Below, one piece after another: positions 1-7,740 of a stretch of DNA of 47,179 bases (positions are counted from its first letter, which is position 1; each line of letters begins with the position of its first letter). Origin of the DNA: Synergistales bacterium. GTDB lineage: Bacteria > Synergistota > Synergistia > Synergistales > Aminobacteriaceae. The DNA lies in the NCBI GenBank assembly GCA_025997955.1, contig BNVH01000017.1, forward strand, positions 1 through 47,179. Direction: 5' to 3'. Under the pieces are notes generated by a model. It was not told the origin of the DNA, made no database searches, and worked only from the letters and a program-made list of their open reading frames with translations. The translations under genes were made by a program, and so were the position numbers.

Positions 1-30
1 TTTGGCGTTTGTTGTATGTAAAATTATGGA

Positions 31-66
31 TTTGAAAAGAAAGGGGGAGGCGTCCGCACTCCCCCC
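31..66 (-). terminator. Rho-independent terminator of the lipid operon
   Basis: On the minus strand a 7-bp G/C stem (bases 59-65 pair with 43-49) with a 9-base loop is followed by a T-rich run (TTTTCTTTTC) at 33-42. It lies about 40 bases after the acpP stop, so transcription of the fatty-acid operon probably ends here and does not continue to an rnc gene, which often follows acpP in other bacteria. Confidence 0.75.
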
Positions 67-103
67 ACTCAGCCATTCAAAATCGCTCGGTATTTTTGGT
101 AAC

Positions 104-355
104 TTATTCATCGACTCCGATTTTGGAGAGCGTGTAGTTCGTCGCTTCGCCGACCGATGTCAGTTTCTCGGCGTCTTCGTCAGGAATTTCAATATCAAAC
201 TCCTCTTCGATACCCATGATAAGTTCAACAATGTCCAACGAATCAGCGCCTAAGTCTTCCACAAAAGACGCCTCCGGAACAATCTGGTCCTCTTCGACAT
301 CAAGACGATCTACAATGATTTCCTTCAACCTGGAGAGCACTTCTTCCTTCTTCAT
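104..355 (-). CDS. acpP: Acyl carrier protein
   Basis: Small acidic carrier of growing acyl chains in type II fatty-acid synthesis. The 83-residue product has the usual family length and the phosphopantetheine site DSL with Ser39 within GADSLD. Helix II after it (VELIMGIEEEFDIEIPDEDAE) is typical. A strong Shine-Dalgarno sequence (GGGAGGGGGTGA) precedes the ATG. It is the last gene of the fapR-plsX-fabK-fabD-fabG-acpP operon, 40 bases after fabG, and is followed by a terminator, which fits its need for high expression. Identification is secure. Confidence 0.98.
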   Translation of the reverse strand: MKKEEVLSRLKEIIVDRLDVEEDQIVPEASFVEDLGADSLDIVELIMGIEEEFDIEIPDEDAEKLTSVGEATNYTLSKIGVDE

Positions 356-395
356 TAAAATTCACCCCCTCCCGAGATATCTTGCGCTATTATCC

Positions 396-1154
396 TTAGC
401 ACATTGTCATGCCGCCGTCAATAGCTAAAACTTGTCCTGTAATATACTCGCTTTCATCCGAGGCGAAGAACGCCACGGCTCGAGCCACGTCAAGAGGCAG
501 TCCCATGCGGCCTTGCGGAATCTGGGCTAATGTGGCCGCTTTGGTGTTGTCAGGTAGAGACTTTGTCATATCCGTCTCTATAAAGCCGGGAGCGACCACG
601 TTGACTGTGACCCCTCGCGCGGCGTACTCCCGCGCAACGGACTTGGCAAAACCGATTACGCCAGACTTGGCCGCGCTGTAGTTGGCCTGTCCGGCGTTGC
701 CGACAATCCCCACCACCGAAGATACACAGATGATACGCCCCCAGCGAGCCTTTATCATCCCTCGAATTACCTCTTTTGTGCAACCAAAAACAGCCGTGAG
801 GTTTGTTTCGATGACGGCGTTCCACTCGTCTTCTTTCATACGCATGAGCAAGTTATCCCTTGTTATGCCAGCGTTGTTGACCAAGACTTGTACTGTTCCC
901 ATAGATTCTTCTATGGCCTTGAAAAGTTGCGGTATATTCGCGGCTACTGAGACATCGCCCTTAAAAGCCTTGGCCGTCACGCCCTCTTTGGCTATTTCCT
1001 CGCAAAGCGACTCGGCGTCCGCCGCGCTGTTATTGTAGTTCACGGCCACGTCAAAACCCCTTTTTCCAAGCTCAAGGGCGATAGCGCGTCCTATGCCGCG
1101 CGACGCGCCTGTGACTAAGGCCAAACGGCGCGCCGTCTCTTTTGTGTCGCCCAT
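396..1154 (-). CDS. fabG: 3-oxoacyl-[ACP] reductase
   Basis: NADPH-dependent SDR enzyme reducing beta-ketoacyl-ACP in the elongation cycle. The 252-residue protein shows the cofactor loop TGASRGIG (15-22), NNAG (93-96) and the catalytic set Ser146, Tyr159 and Lys163 (YSAAK). Its ATG overlaps the fabD stop by one base (TAATG), so translation is coupled to fabD. Its place between fabD and acpP is the canonical fab cluster order and separates it from the many other SDR proteins. Confidence 0.97.
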   Translation of the reverse strand: MGDTKETARRLALVTGASRGIGRAIALELGKRGFDVAVNYNNSAADAESLCEEIAKEGVTAKAFKGDVSVAANIPQLFKAIEESMGTVQVLVNNAGITRDNLLMRMKEDEWNAVIETNLTAVFGCTKEVIRGMIKARWGRIICVSSVVGIVGNAGQANYSAAKSGVIGFAKSVAREYAARGVTVNVVAPGFIETDMTKSLPDNTKAATLAQIPQGRMGLPLDVARAVAFFASDESEYITGQVLAIDGGMTMC

Positions 1155-2128
1155 TATTTGTCACCCGTGATATATTCGGCCATAGCCTCGAGCTCCTTTG
1201 GAGTGGACGCCGACATAGTGACAAATTTCGCTTCTCCGCTCTTGGGCGACAGCCCCTTGACACACCGCTTGTTGAGCCCTGTCAGGACGTCTCCTGGGCC
1301 AAACTCCAAAAACGCGCTTACCCCGTCTTTCGCCATTCTGACAACGGAATCCGCCCAGAAGACCGGGCTGAAAGTCTGCTCAAAAAGAGCTTTGCGTATG
1401 TCCTGCGCGATTAGCACAGGAAATGACGAGACATTTGAGACTATTGGCCAAGCGGCATCGCTCCAAATATACTTTTCAAACTGCGAGCGAAGCTTTACGG
1501 CTGCCGGCATCATGAGGCGACTGTGAAAGGGCGCGCTGACGTTCAGAGTGACAACTTTCTTAGCGCCGTTTTTTACGGCTTCAGACATGGCCTTTTCGAC
1601 AAACTCCTTGACGCCTGATATGACGGTCTGCCCCGGAGAGTTGTAGTTTGCCGGCTGGCATTCCATATTAGGCGCCACCGATTCGCATATTCTCACAATC
1701 TCCGCGACATCAAGGCCGAGTATGGCCGCCATGCTCCCCACGCCCTCCGGCGTCGCGTCCTGCATCCACTCACCCCGCTTGTTGACTAAACCAACGGCGT
1801 CGCGGAACGAAAGAACCTTGGCCGACACAAGAGCGGTATACTCGCCCAAACTGTGTCCAGCTCCGTACATAGGAGACAGGGCGACACCCATTTCTTTTTC
1901 AAGCGCGCTCACCGCCGCGACGCCCATCGTCAAAAGAGCCGGCTGCGTAATGGCCGTGCGTTTCAAGTCCTCATCCGGCCCATTGAATATCACGTCCGTT
2001 ATCTTGAACGACAGCGCGTCGTCGGCCTCGTCAAAAATATCTTTCGCCGAATGGAACGTGTTGTACAACTCCAGTCCCATGCCGACTTCCTGAGATCCCT
2101 GCCCCGGGAAGCAAAGAGCGTAACTCAT
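1154..2128 (-). CDS. fabD: Malonyl-CoA:ACP transacylase
   Basis: Transfers malonyl from CoA to ACP to supply elongation units. The 324-residue protein has the N-terminal FPGQGSQ motif, the nucleophile elbow GHSLGEY (Ser93), Arg118 and the catalytic His202 in APFHSRLM. The start overlaps the fabK stop by 4 bases (ATGA), and the stop overlaps fabG by 1 base, so it is translationally coupled on both sides. Length and motifs are normal. Confidence 0.97.
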   Translation of the reverse strand: MSYALCFPGQGSQEVGMGLELYNTFHSAKDIFDEADDALSFKITDVIFNGPDEDLKRTAITQPALLTMGVAAVSALEKEMGVALSPMYGAGHSLGEYTALVSAKVLSFRDAVGLVNKRGEWMQDATPEGVGSMAAILGLDVAEIVRICESVAPNMECQPANYNSPGQTVISGVKEFVEKAMSEAVKNGAKKVVTLNVSAPFHSRLMMPAAVKLRSQFEKYIWSDAAWPIVSNVSSFPVLIAQDIRKALFEQTFSPVFWADSVVRMAKDGVSAFLEFGPGDVLTGLNKRCVKGLSPKSGEAKFVTMSASTPKELEAMAEYITGDK

Positions 2129-3078
2129 AATAAGGCCCCCAATTTCCCCGAAATTTCTCCGGCTTCTTTAAATAAATCTTCGATTAATAACCTTGCCGGG
2201 CGAATATCATTTACCATAGCTGACGACTGACCGGCCATAAGAGAGCCCCAGTCCATGTCTCCGCCTATTACCCCGTCGCGCAGCTTTCCAACGCCCAATT
2301 CTTCGATTTCCTCAGGAGACGCGCCCGCCGCCTCGATTTTCTCGAACTCGGCGGTCAGCTTGTTGCGAAGACACCTCACGGGATGCCCTGTGCTCCGCCC
2401 CGTAACTACAGTGCCGCGGTCGCGGGCGTCGAGCACGGCCTGCTTGAAGTTCGCGTGTACCGCGCACTCGGCGCAGCATATAAAGCGCGTGCCAAGCTGA
2501 ACTCCTTCCGCGCCAAGCGCAAACGCGGCCGCTATGCCGCGTCCGTCGGCTATGCCGCCCGCGGCTATCACTGGGATAGAAAGAGCCGAGACCACCTGAG
2601 GCACTATGGCCATCGTGGTGAGTTCGCCTACGTGCCCCCCGGCCTCCATGCCCTCGGCCACAACCGCGTCGGCGCCCTGCTTTTCCACGCGCCGCGCCTG
2701 TGTCACGGACGCCACTACCGGTATAACCACGGTTCCGAGCGGCTTGAGCCTTTCGAGTACCTTGCCCGGCACCCCCGCGCCGGTCGTGACGACGGGCACT
2801 TTGTGCTGCGCGGCTAAATCCAAGGCGTCGGAAGCAGTGGGCGACATCAGCATAATGTTTAGGCCAAAGGGTTTGTCGGTGAGTTCTTTGGCTTTCAATA
2901 TTTCTTTCTCTAACAAGTCCCGAGGCATAGCTCCTCCCGCTATAATACCGAGCCCCCCGCCGTTGCTGACGGCGGACGCAAGCGCGGCGTCCGCGACCCA
3001 GGCCATAGCGCCCTGCATTATCGGGTATTTTATGCCAAGCAGTTTACAAATTCTATTATCGGTCATTTTCACTCTCAT
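2125..3078 (-). CDS. fabK: Enoyl-[ACP] reductase II (FMN-dependent)
   Basis: FMN flavoprotein performing the last reduction of the elongation cycle; FabK takes the place of FabI in some bacteria, which makes them insensitive to triclosan-type FabI inhibitors (family knowledge). The 317-residue TIM barrel starts with KLLGIKYPIMQGAMAWV and has GGHVGE, the phosphate-binding VIAAGGIADGRG segment and LGTRF, typical of the nitronate monooxygenase/FabK family. Position inside a fab operon supports FabK. The first ATG overlaps the plsX stop (ATGA); an internal ATG four codons later (3066) is possible. No fabI is seen in the window. Confidence 0.93.
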   Translation of the reverse strand: MRVKMTDNRICKLLGIKYPIMQGAMAWVADAALASAVSNGGGLGIIAGGAMPRDLLEKEILKAKELTDKPFGLNIMLMSPTASDALDLAAQHKVPVVTTGAGVPGKVLERLKPLGTVVIPVVASVTQARRVEKQGADAVVAEGMEAGGHVGELTTMAIVPQVVSALSIPVIAAGGIADGRGIAAAFALGAEGVQLGTRFICCAECAVHANFKQAVLDARDRGTVVTGRSTGHPVRCLRNKLTAEFEKIEAAGASPEEIEELGVGKLRDGVIGGDMDWGSLMAGQSSAMVNDIRPARLLIEDLFKEAGEISGKLGALL

Positions 3079-4109
3079 TCACCCCGCATTCCGACATTAC
3101 GGTCTTGCGACTGTAGTTCTTCGCTGATATGTTCGACGCCTTTTTTAAGAATGAAGTTACAGGCGGCTGAAAGCGCCCCCAAAATTGCCGGAGCTTTGGA
3201 GCGTCCGTGGGCTTTTATAAGAGTTCCCTTGACGCCCAAGAGCGGCGTCCCGCCGTATTTTTCGTAGTTAAAGCGTGCCCAGAGAGCCTTCACCATCGGT
3301 ATCATAAAAAGCAGACCTATCTTAGGCATGAAGCGTCTGCCCATTTCTTCCTGTATGATAGACTTAGCGCCCTGCATGAGCCCCTCTCCGAACTTCAGTA
3401 TAACATTGCCCATAAAACCATCGCAGACGACCACATCGGCCTTGCCATGCACAATATCGTCTCCCTCGACGTACCCCTTGAAGTTGAGAGAGCTCTTGAG
3501 CAACATCTCCCGAGCCTCCGCGACTACTTCATCGCCCTTTATCTCCTCCGTGCCGTTTGAGAGAAGCGCCAATTCAGGGGACTCCACGCCCAAGATTTTT
3601 TTGGAGTAGATGTTTCCCATCAAGGCGTATTGATAGAGGTTTATAGGCTTTGAGCGCACAGAGGCGCCGACGTCCAAGAGAAAAGTCCAACGGTTTATGG
3701 TTGGCAGCGGGACGCCCAACGCTGGCCTATCTATAGATGGAAGACGTCCCACCACCAAGACGCCGCCCGCGACTATAGCGCCTGTATTGCCCGCTGAGAG
3801 ACATCCCTGAGCCTCTCCCGCCCTCACCATATCCATAGCTATCCTCATGCTTGAGCTTCGCTTTTTGCGAATGGCGGAAGTCGGAGGTTCGTCCATCAAT
3901 ACGGTCTCCGTCGTGTGGACGATGTGAAGGCGCTTCAAGGCGGCGGACGAAGCCTTTGACAAACAAGGCTTGATCCTTTCCTCGTCGCCAGTAAGGACGA
4001 TTTCGAGATTGCCGAATTGCTCGCAAGCCTGAACCGCGCCCTTGCATATCTCAAGCGGGGCGTTGTCGCCCCCCATCGCGTCGAGAGCTATAGTCAACAT
4101 TTCGCTCAT
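3075..4109 (-). CDS. plsX: Phosphate acyltransferase PlsX
   Basis: Converts acyl-ACP to acyl-phosphate, the donor for PlsY in phospholipid synthesis; a peripheral membrane enzyme. The 344-residue protein begins MLTIALDAMGGDNAP, the family signature, and contains GNTGAIVAGG and the VCDGFMGNVILK stretch. It follows fapR after 21 bases and overlaps fabK by 4 bases, as in Bacillus-type fapR-plsX operons. A GGTGA Shine-Dalgarno sequence precedes the ATG; an alternative ATG lies three codons inside. Confidence 0.96.
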   Translation of the reverse strand: MSEMLTIALDAMGGDNAPLEICKGAVQACEQFGNLEIVLTGDEERIKPCLSKASSAALKRLHIVHTTETVLMDEPPTSAIRKKRSSSMRIAMDMVRAGEAQGCLSAGNTGAIVAGGVLVVGRLPSIDRPALGVPLPTINRWTFLLDVGASVRSKPINLYQYALMGNIYSKKILGVESPELALLSNGTEEIKGDEVVAEAREMLLKSSLNFKGYVEGDDIVHGKADVVVCDGFMGNVILKFGEGLMQGAKSIIQEEMGRRFMPKIGLLFMIPMVKALWARFNYEKYGGTPLLGVKGTLIKAHGRSKAPAILGALSAACNFILKKGVEHISEELQSQDRNVGMRGE

Positions 4110-4130
4110 TCTAAATTCACCAACAAGACA

Positions 4131-4682
4131 TCACTCCAAAACCGCCGCTATAAAACGTCCGACGAATATCTCTCTGTCGCCCACGCGCGTACGCACGCTG
4201 ACTATGTAGCGGTTTTCTTTGTTTGTGCCGACTTTTGCCCGCGCTATTAGCGTGTCGCCTACTTTAGCGTGTCCTTTGTAGTCCCCGCGCATAGAATCAA
4301 TAATCACGGACGCGGCTTCTATCACAGCGACGGCGATAGAGCTGGCCTGAGCGTAAATATAATTATCCCAAAGATAATCCGTTGTGCGAAAGGACATCTC
4401 ACGCGTCGTCCTAAGCGCCGATAAAGCCCAGCGATTGGGTTCGAGCTCCAAGAGGTCGCCCACAATGTCACTCCGAGAAAGTGAGCGCAGTTTGCGCCCC
4501 GCCTCCTGCGCCATGTTTTTAATGCGTTCACGGGACTCAGGCACACCCATAACGGCGCGGTCGAGGCGCACCGTACTGACGCTCACCTCAAGAAGCGACG
4601 CAAGCTCCATATCCGTAGCCATAGGATTCTTTTCAAGCAGCTTCGCCAGACGTTCTTGGCGGAGCTTTTTCTCGGATTTTAT
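4131..4682 (-). CDS. fapR: FapR-type lipid regulator, apparent ATA start
   Basis: Transcriptional repressor of lipid genes released by malonyl-CoA (FapR family knowledge). A DeoR-like HTH is near residues 5-45 and a hotdog-fold effector domain follows, with the segment YAQASSIAVAVIE and GDTLIARAKV. The first ATG (4622) lies after the start of the HTH, but the frame stays open to a stop at 4716-4718 and the extra residues (EKKLRQERLAKLLEKNP) match the FapR N-terminus. No ATG, GTG or TTG occurs there. An AAGGGGG Shine-Dalgarno (4691-4697) sits 8 bases before an in-frame ATA at 4680-4682, giving 183 residues, near the usual 185-190. CTG or ATT starts, or a sequencing error, remain possible. The operon is probably autoregulated. 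Confidence 0.85.
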   Translation of the reverse strand: MKSEKKLRQERLAKLLEKNPMATDMELASLLEVSVSTVRLDRAVMGVPESRERIKNMAQEAGRKLRSLSRSDIVGDLLELEPNRWALSALRTTREMSFRTTDYLWDNYIYAQASSIAVAVIEAASVIIDSMRGDYKGHAKVGDTLIARAKVGTNKENRYIVSVRTRVGDREIFVGRFIAAVLE

Positions 4683-4715
4683 GCCAAGCGCCCCCTTGTC
4701 GGCACACGAACAAAT

Positions 4716-4732
4716 TTAGTATCTGGTATCAA
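4716..4732 (-). promoter_or_regulatory. FapR operator
   Basis: The minus-strand 17-mer TTGATACCAGATACTAA closely resembles the FapR box of Firmicutes as I remember it (TTAGTACC...TACTAA type). It lies about 26 bases downstream of the -10 box and just before fapR, so bound FapR would block transcription of its own operon. The assignment rests on recalled consensus and context, without a computed score. Confidence 0.75.
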
Positions 4733-4757
4733 TAGTTAGTCTGACAACCTGAATAGC

Positions 4758-4786
4758 AGTATATAAGGTGATGGGTGAATCGTCAA
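4758..4786 (-). promoter_or_regulatory. Sigma-70 type promoter of the lipid operon
   Basis: Minus-strand -35 TTGACG (4781-4786), a 17-base spacer and -10 TATACT (4758-4763). The expected start site is near 4751, upstream of the FapR box and of fapR. This is among the best-matching promoters in the window. Confidence 0.7.
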
Positions 4787-4822
4787 GTGCATGATGATAC
4801 AAATTCACGGTCGTTTCATAAA

Positions 4823-4969
4823 ATGCTCGCCACAAAGACACCTGAAATGGAAACGACCGTCGGCAGACTGAAACAGCTTTCAGCCGACGAGGCAGTACGT
4901 AATGAGCAAAGAAAAGCGATATATAAACGAGTAAAACGTAAAGGGCGCGAGTCTTCGCGCCCTGTTTAA
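4823..4969 (+). pseudogene. Remnant of an Rpn/PD-(D/E)XK transposase-like gene
   Basis: The reading frame from 4823 begins MLATKTPEMETTVGRLKQLS and continues ADEAVRNEQRKAIYKR. The start is nearly the same as the C-terminal third of the broken Rpn-family gene at 13936-14749 (MLATKTPKMNMAVSRLKQLS). Everything upstream, including the nuclease domain, is missing, and the tail runs into a hairpin. I read it as a decayed fragment lying between the fap promoter and the next operon. Confidence 0.6.
4942..4963 (-). terminator. Hairpin terminator of the ddpX operon
   Basis: An 8-bp perfect G/C stem, GGGCGCGA with TCGCGCCC, and a 4-base loop, extended by an A-T pair. It lies 32 bases after the stop of the dipeptidase gene. 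On the minus strand it is followed by TTTACGTTTT. The plus-strand flank (TGTTTAAAAA) is a poorer T-run, so minus-strand use is favoured. Confidence 0.55.
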
Positions 4970-4994
4970 AAACTCCAAATCCTGTTCGCGTCGT

Positions 4995-5639
4995 TCACCT
5001 TATCGGGAAATCGAAATACTCGTTAGGGTGGGGCTCGTTTTTCAGGCTGAAATGCCACCACTCGTACGCGTAGGTTTCGAAGCCGCAAGACTGCATGGCT
5101 TCACTCAAAATCGCGCGGTTGGCCTTCTGAAGTTCGGTCAGGTCCTTCGCGTCAAGATGTGAACGAGGTCCCATAAAGTCGAAAATCGTGCCCATATCAA
5201 GCTCTTGGCGCGTTTTTATATCGACCACGGTCAGGTCTACGGCGCTTCCTCGGGTATGCCCCGACTTTTTCGCCACGTAACCCAGCTTGAAAAAATCTCT
5301 CTTGTCCACCTCCGGATAGTGGATCGGCTTGCGGCAGATGTCGCCCGTGTCCTCGGCCCAGCGTACAAAGTCATTCACGGCCTTTTGCGGACGATAGGCG
5401 TCGAAAATCTTCAACAGAAAACCACGCCCGCGCAATATATCGGCCACCTTGGCGCAGGCGTTCGCCGCATCCCCGCTCATAACCACCAAGGGACGATCGT
5501 AACCGTCGATCCGTCGGCCTATAAAGTTATCTGTCCCCCAGTATTTCGCGTCGATAATAGAGTCTTCGATAACTTCGTCGACATAGACAAACGACTCCAT
5601 AAGTCCGTCTTTCGGTACCCTTAACGTGCTAACGTTCAT
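4995..5639 (-). CDS. ddpX: D-alanyl-D-alanine dipeptidase (VanX/DdpX family)
   Basis: Zinc peptidase of family M15D hydrolysing free D-Ala-D-Ala. The 214-residue protein has the VanX site in full: Arg83 (AYRP), zinc ligands His128 and Asp135 (SGHTRGSAVD), catalytic Glu193 and ligand His196 (EWWHF). No signal peptide, so it is cytoplasmic. Its ATG overlaps the stop of the DUF819 membrane gene by one base. No vanH/vanA ligase is near, so a role in peptidoglycan-dipeptide catabolism is more likely than glycopeptide resistance; this is inference. Confidence 0.9.
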   Translation of the reverse strand: MNVSTLRVPKDGLMESFVYVDEVIEDSIIDAKYWGTDNFIGRRIDGYDRPLVVMSGDAANACAKVADILRGRGFLLKIFDAYRPQKAVNDFVRWAEDTGDICRKPIHYPEVDKRDFFKLGYVAKKSGHTRGSAVDLTVVDIKTRQELDMGTIFDFMGPRSHLDAKDLTELQKANRAILSEAMQSCGFETYAYEWWHFSLKNEPHPNEYFDFPIR

Positions 5640-6883
5640 TATTTATCCATAAACTGGCTCAGCCACTGAAACATAAAAAGCCCCAGGGGAGTTCCTATGA
5701 TATATCCCCACAGTCCCACGAGAATACCGGGAACCACCAAGTCGCCGTAGCCCTTGGCCACCGCCATGGCCGCCGCCGTGGGCGGGCCGCCGATGCTGGC
5801 GTTGGAGGCTATGGTCAGCTCTTCTATGTTCTGCCTTAACAGTTTGCCGCAGAGTAGTGTCCAGCCGATGTTGATGAAGGCGACGAGACCGCAAAAGATA
5901 AACAGAAGCGGCGCGCTAAAGATGACGTCCTTCAAAAGGGCGGGGCAACCGATAACGACAAAGAACGTGTAGATCAAAAACGTCCCTATCTCCTGTCCGC
6001 CCTTCAGGCTTTCAAAAAATTTCGGGAAAATTGACGTTAGGAGGACGGACATTATGGTGAGTATGACGAACTGATTGCCGAATATCATGGCGGGAAAGGT
6101 GCTCCAGAGGTCACCGCCGGCCGGCACAGCCAGCGCTACCTTAAACCAGGCGGCCAGTTTGGTCGACACCGTCGCGACGACGAAAGCCGTAGCCACGGTC
6201 ATGGCGATATCCAACAGGGACATTTCTTTTTTACCCCAGAACACAGCAGTCATGGTTTTGGCTTCCTTTGAGACTCCCTTTTCCTCGATTTTGGCCTGGA
6301 ACGGATGTCTGAAACGCGCCTTGAAATAATCGCTGCTGGGGATCCAGAGTAGGGTAAAAATCACGAGAGCCATTACGAAGTTATCGGCTATGAGCTCCGC
6401 GCTCAGCAGAGTCTCGGAAATTTTCACCGAGCTTGCTACCGCGAAAAGGTTCACCCCTCCACCTATGTAGGAGCCCGTCAGAATACCGCCCATCCTATCC
6501 AGCTCCGGAATGAAGTTTTTCAGCGCGAAGAATGCGACGACTACACCCAACAAAGTGCCTATTGCGCTTAGGTTGAAGCAGAAAAACATCTTCCCGGTAT
6601 CCCTGAATATGCTTTTGAGATTGGCCCTGAAAAGAAGCATCACCACCGACAGCGGTATGCAGTAATCCCATATGGCGTCGTAGACCCCGGCAGCCGTTGG
6701 AATGATCCCCAAGTTCACGGCTATGACGGCAAATATCAACCCGATGACCGGCCCGGATAATTTTTCGGCCCACTTGTAGTTCTGCTCCAGGTATATGGAC
6801 GCCGAGGCAAAGACGATGATTATCGTCCACAAAACCCACGTATCGTCCGCCGCAACTAAAGATCCGCTCCAAAACACATCCAT
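5639..6883 (-). CDS. DUF819 family multi-pass membrane protein
   Basis: 414-residue hydrophobic protein with about ten to twelve predicted membrane spans, starting WVLWTIIIVFASASIYLEQNYKW; matches the DUF819 (YjcL-like) family from remembered conserved stretches such as SYIGGGVNLFAVA and ASIGGPPTAAAMA. The two-fold Gly-rich repeats (GSYIGGG and SIGGPPTAA) recall secondary transporters. The family function is not established. Tight coupling to a D-Ala-D-Ala dipeptidase suggests uptake of a dipeptide or amino acid from cell-wall turnover. Shine-Dalgarno AAGGTGA precedes the ATG. Confidence 0.8.
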   Translation of the reverse strand: MDVFWSGSLVAADDTWVLWTIIIVFASASIYLEQNYKWAEKLSGPVIGLIFAVIAVNLGIIPTAAGVYDAIWDYCIPLSVVMLLFRANLKSIFRDTGKMFFCFNLSAIGTLLGVVVAFFALKNFIPELDRMGGILTGSYIGGGVNLFAVASSVKISETLLSAELIADNFVMALVIFTLLWIPSSDYFKARFRHPFQAKIEEKGVSKEAKTMTAVFWGKKEMSLLDIAMTVATAFVVATVSTKLAAWFKVALAVPAGGDLWSTFPAMIFGNQFVILTIMSVLLTSIFPKFFESLKGGQEIGTFLIYTFFVVIGCPALLKDVIFSAPLLFIFCGLVAFINIGWTLLCGKLLRQNIEELTIASNASIGGPPTAAAMAVAKGYGDLVVPGILVGLWGYIIGTPLGLFMFQWLSQFMDK

Positions 6884-6910
6884 AAAATCACCTTCCCGAT
6901 ATATATTTTG

Positions 6911-6940
6911 TTACTGAACTCGCCCTATACTTCCTTGCAT
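6911..6940 (-). CDS. Possible 9-residue leader peptide
   Basis: A minus-strand mini-ORF (MQGSIGRVQ) has its own strong Shine-Dalgarno AAAGGAGG (6951-6958), 10 bases before its ATG. It lies between the putative promoter and the DUF819-ddpX operon and ends 27 bases before the DUF819 start. It may be a regulatory leader; it could equally be chance, since the T-run between the site and the ATG is long. Confidence 0.35.
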   Translation of the reverse strand: MQGSIGRVQ

Positions 6941-6984
6941 AACAAAAAAACCTCCTTTAACTTTGTGCTGTGAAAGTTTCGTTG

Positions 6985-7013
6985 ATCATATCATGTTTTG
7001 ATAGAACCGTGAA
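6985..7013 (-). promoter_or_regulatory. Candidate promoter of the DUF819-ddpX operon
   Basis: Minus-strand -35 TTCACG (7008-7013), a 17-base spacer and -10 TATGAT (6985-6990). It lies about 100 bases upstream of the DUF819 start, with the putative leader peptide in the transcribed leader. The rest of 6884-7080 holds a weak AGGC/GCCT hairpin near 7032-7053 that may end the thi operon. Confidence 0.45.
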
Positions 7014-7080
7014 GAGCTATCTCCCGACAAAACAGGCGAGCTCGCAAGCCTTCCTTATTTTTTCGCTGGCTCATGTGTTT

Positions 7081-7740
7081 TTACAAAAAAACTCGCAGCT
7101 TCTTCACGTTATCTTTTACATCTCCAGCCACAGCCGCCGATATAACGCAAACTCCATCCACACCGCAGTTCATAACGCCGCTTAGGTTATCGAGCGATAC
7201 GCCCCCTATCGCCACCGAGGGCAAGTCCGCGACCGCCGCGACCTCTTTCAGACCCGAAAGTCCTATAATCGAGTCTACGGCCTTAGACCCCGTGCCGAAC
7301 ACCGCTCCTATCCCAAGATAGTCCGCGCCGCCGTCAAGAGCGCGCCGCGCCTCGTCCGTCGTGTGAGCCGACACGCCTATTATGAAGCCGTCTGGGGCGA
7401 CTGCGCGCGCCTTGATTGCTGGGATGTCGTTCTGGCCCAGATGTACGCCGTCAGCGCCGCTCAAAATGGCCACGTCGAGCCTGTCGTTTACGATAAAAAG
7501 CGCGCCCCGCGATTGGCACAGCGCGGATAGAACCTCGGCCTCACGGAGCATCTCGCCGCCATCGGCTTCCTTGCCTGTCATATCTTTGTCGCGGAGCTGA
7601 ATGGCCGTCGCGCCGCCGTCAAGCGCGAGCCTTGCCTGATCCTCTATACTGAGCGGCGCGCCTATCACTCGGTCGGGGATAACGTAGAGCCTGAGCGCGC
7701 GTCTAAGGCTCTCTTTTGTCCATTTTGCGTTGATAATCAT
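7081..7740 (-). CDS. thiE: Thiamine-phosphate synthase
   Basis: Joins HMP-pyrophosphate and thiazole phosphate to thiamine phosphate. The 219-residue TIM barrel has LYVIPDR, AIQLRDKD for diphosphate/Mg binding, IVNDRLDVA, DGVHLGQND, IGVSAHT and AIGGV. It is the last gene of thiD-thiM-thiE, with a 4-base overlap with thiM. The three form a salvage-plus-joining set; de novo thiC/thiG genes are not in this window. Confidence 0.96.
   Translation of the reverse strand: MIINAKWTKESLRRALRLYVIPDRVIGAPLSIEDQARLALDGGATAIQLRDKDMTGKEADGGEMLREAEVLSALCQSRGALFIVNDRLDVAILSGADGVHLGQNDIPAIKARAVAPDGFIIGVSAHTTDEARRALDGGADYLGIGAVFGTGSKAVDSIIGLSGLKEVAAVADLPSVAIGGVSLDNLSGVMNCGVDGVCVISAAVAGDVKDNVKKLRVFL

Noticed and set aside
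4995..5639. Vancomycin-resistance cluster
   Set aside because: Only the VanX-like dipeptidase is present; no VanA/B ligase, VanH dehydrogenase or VanRS regulators are near.
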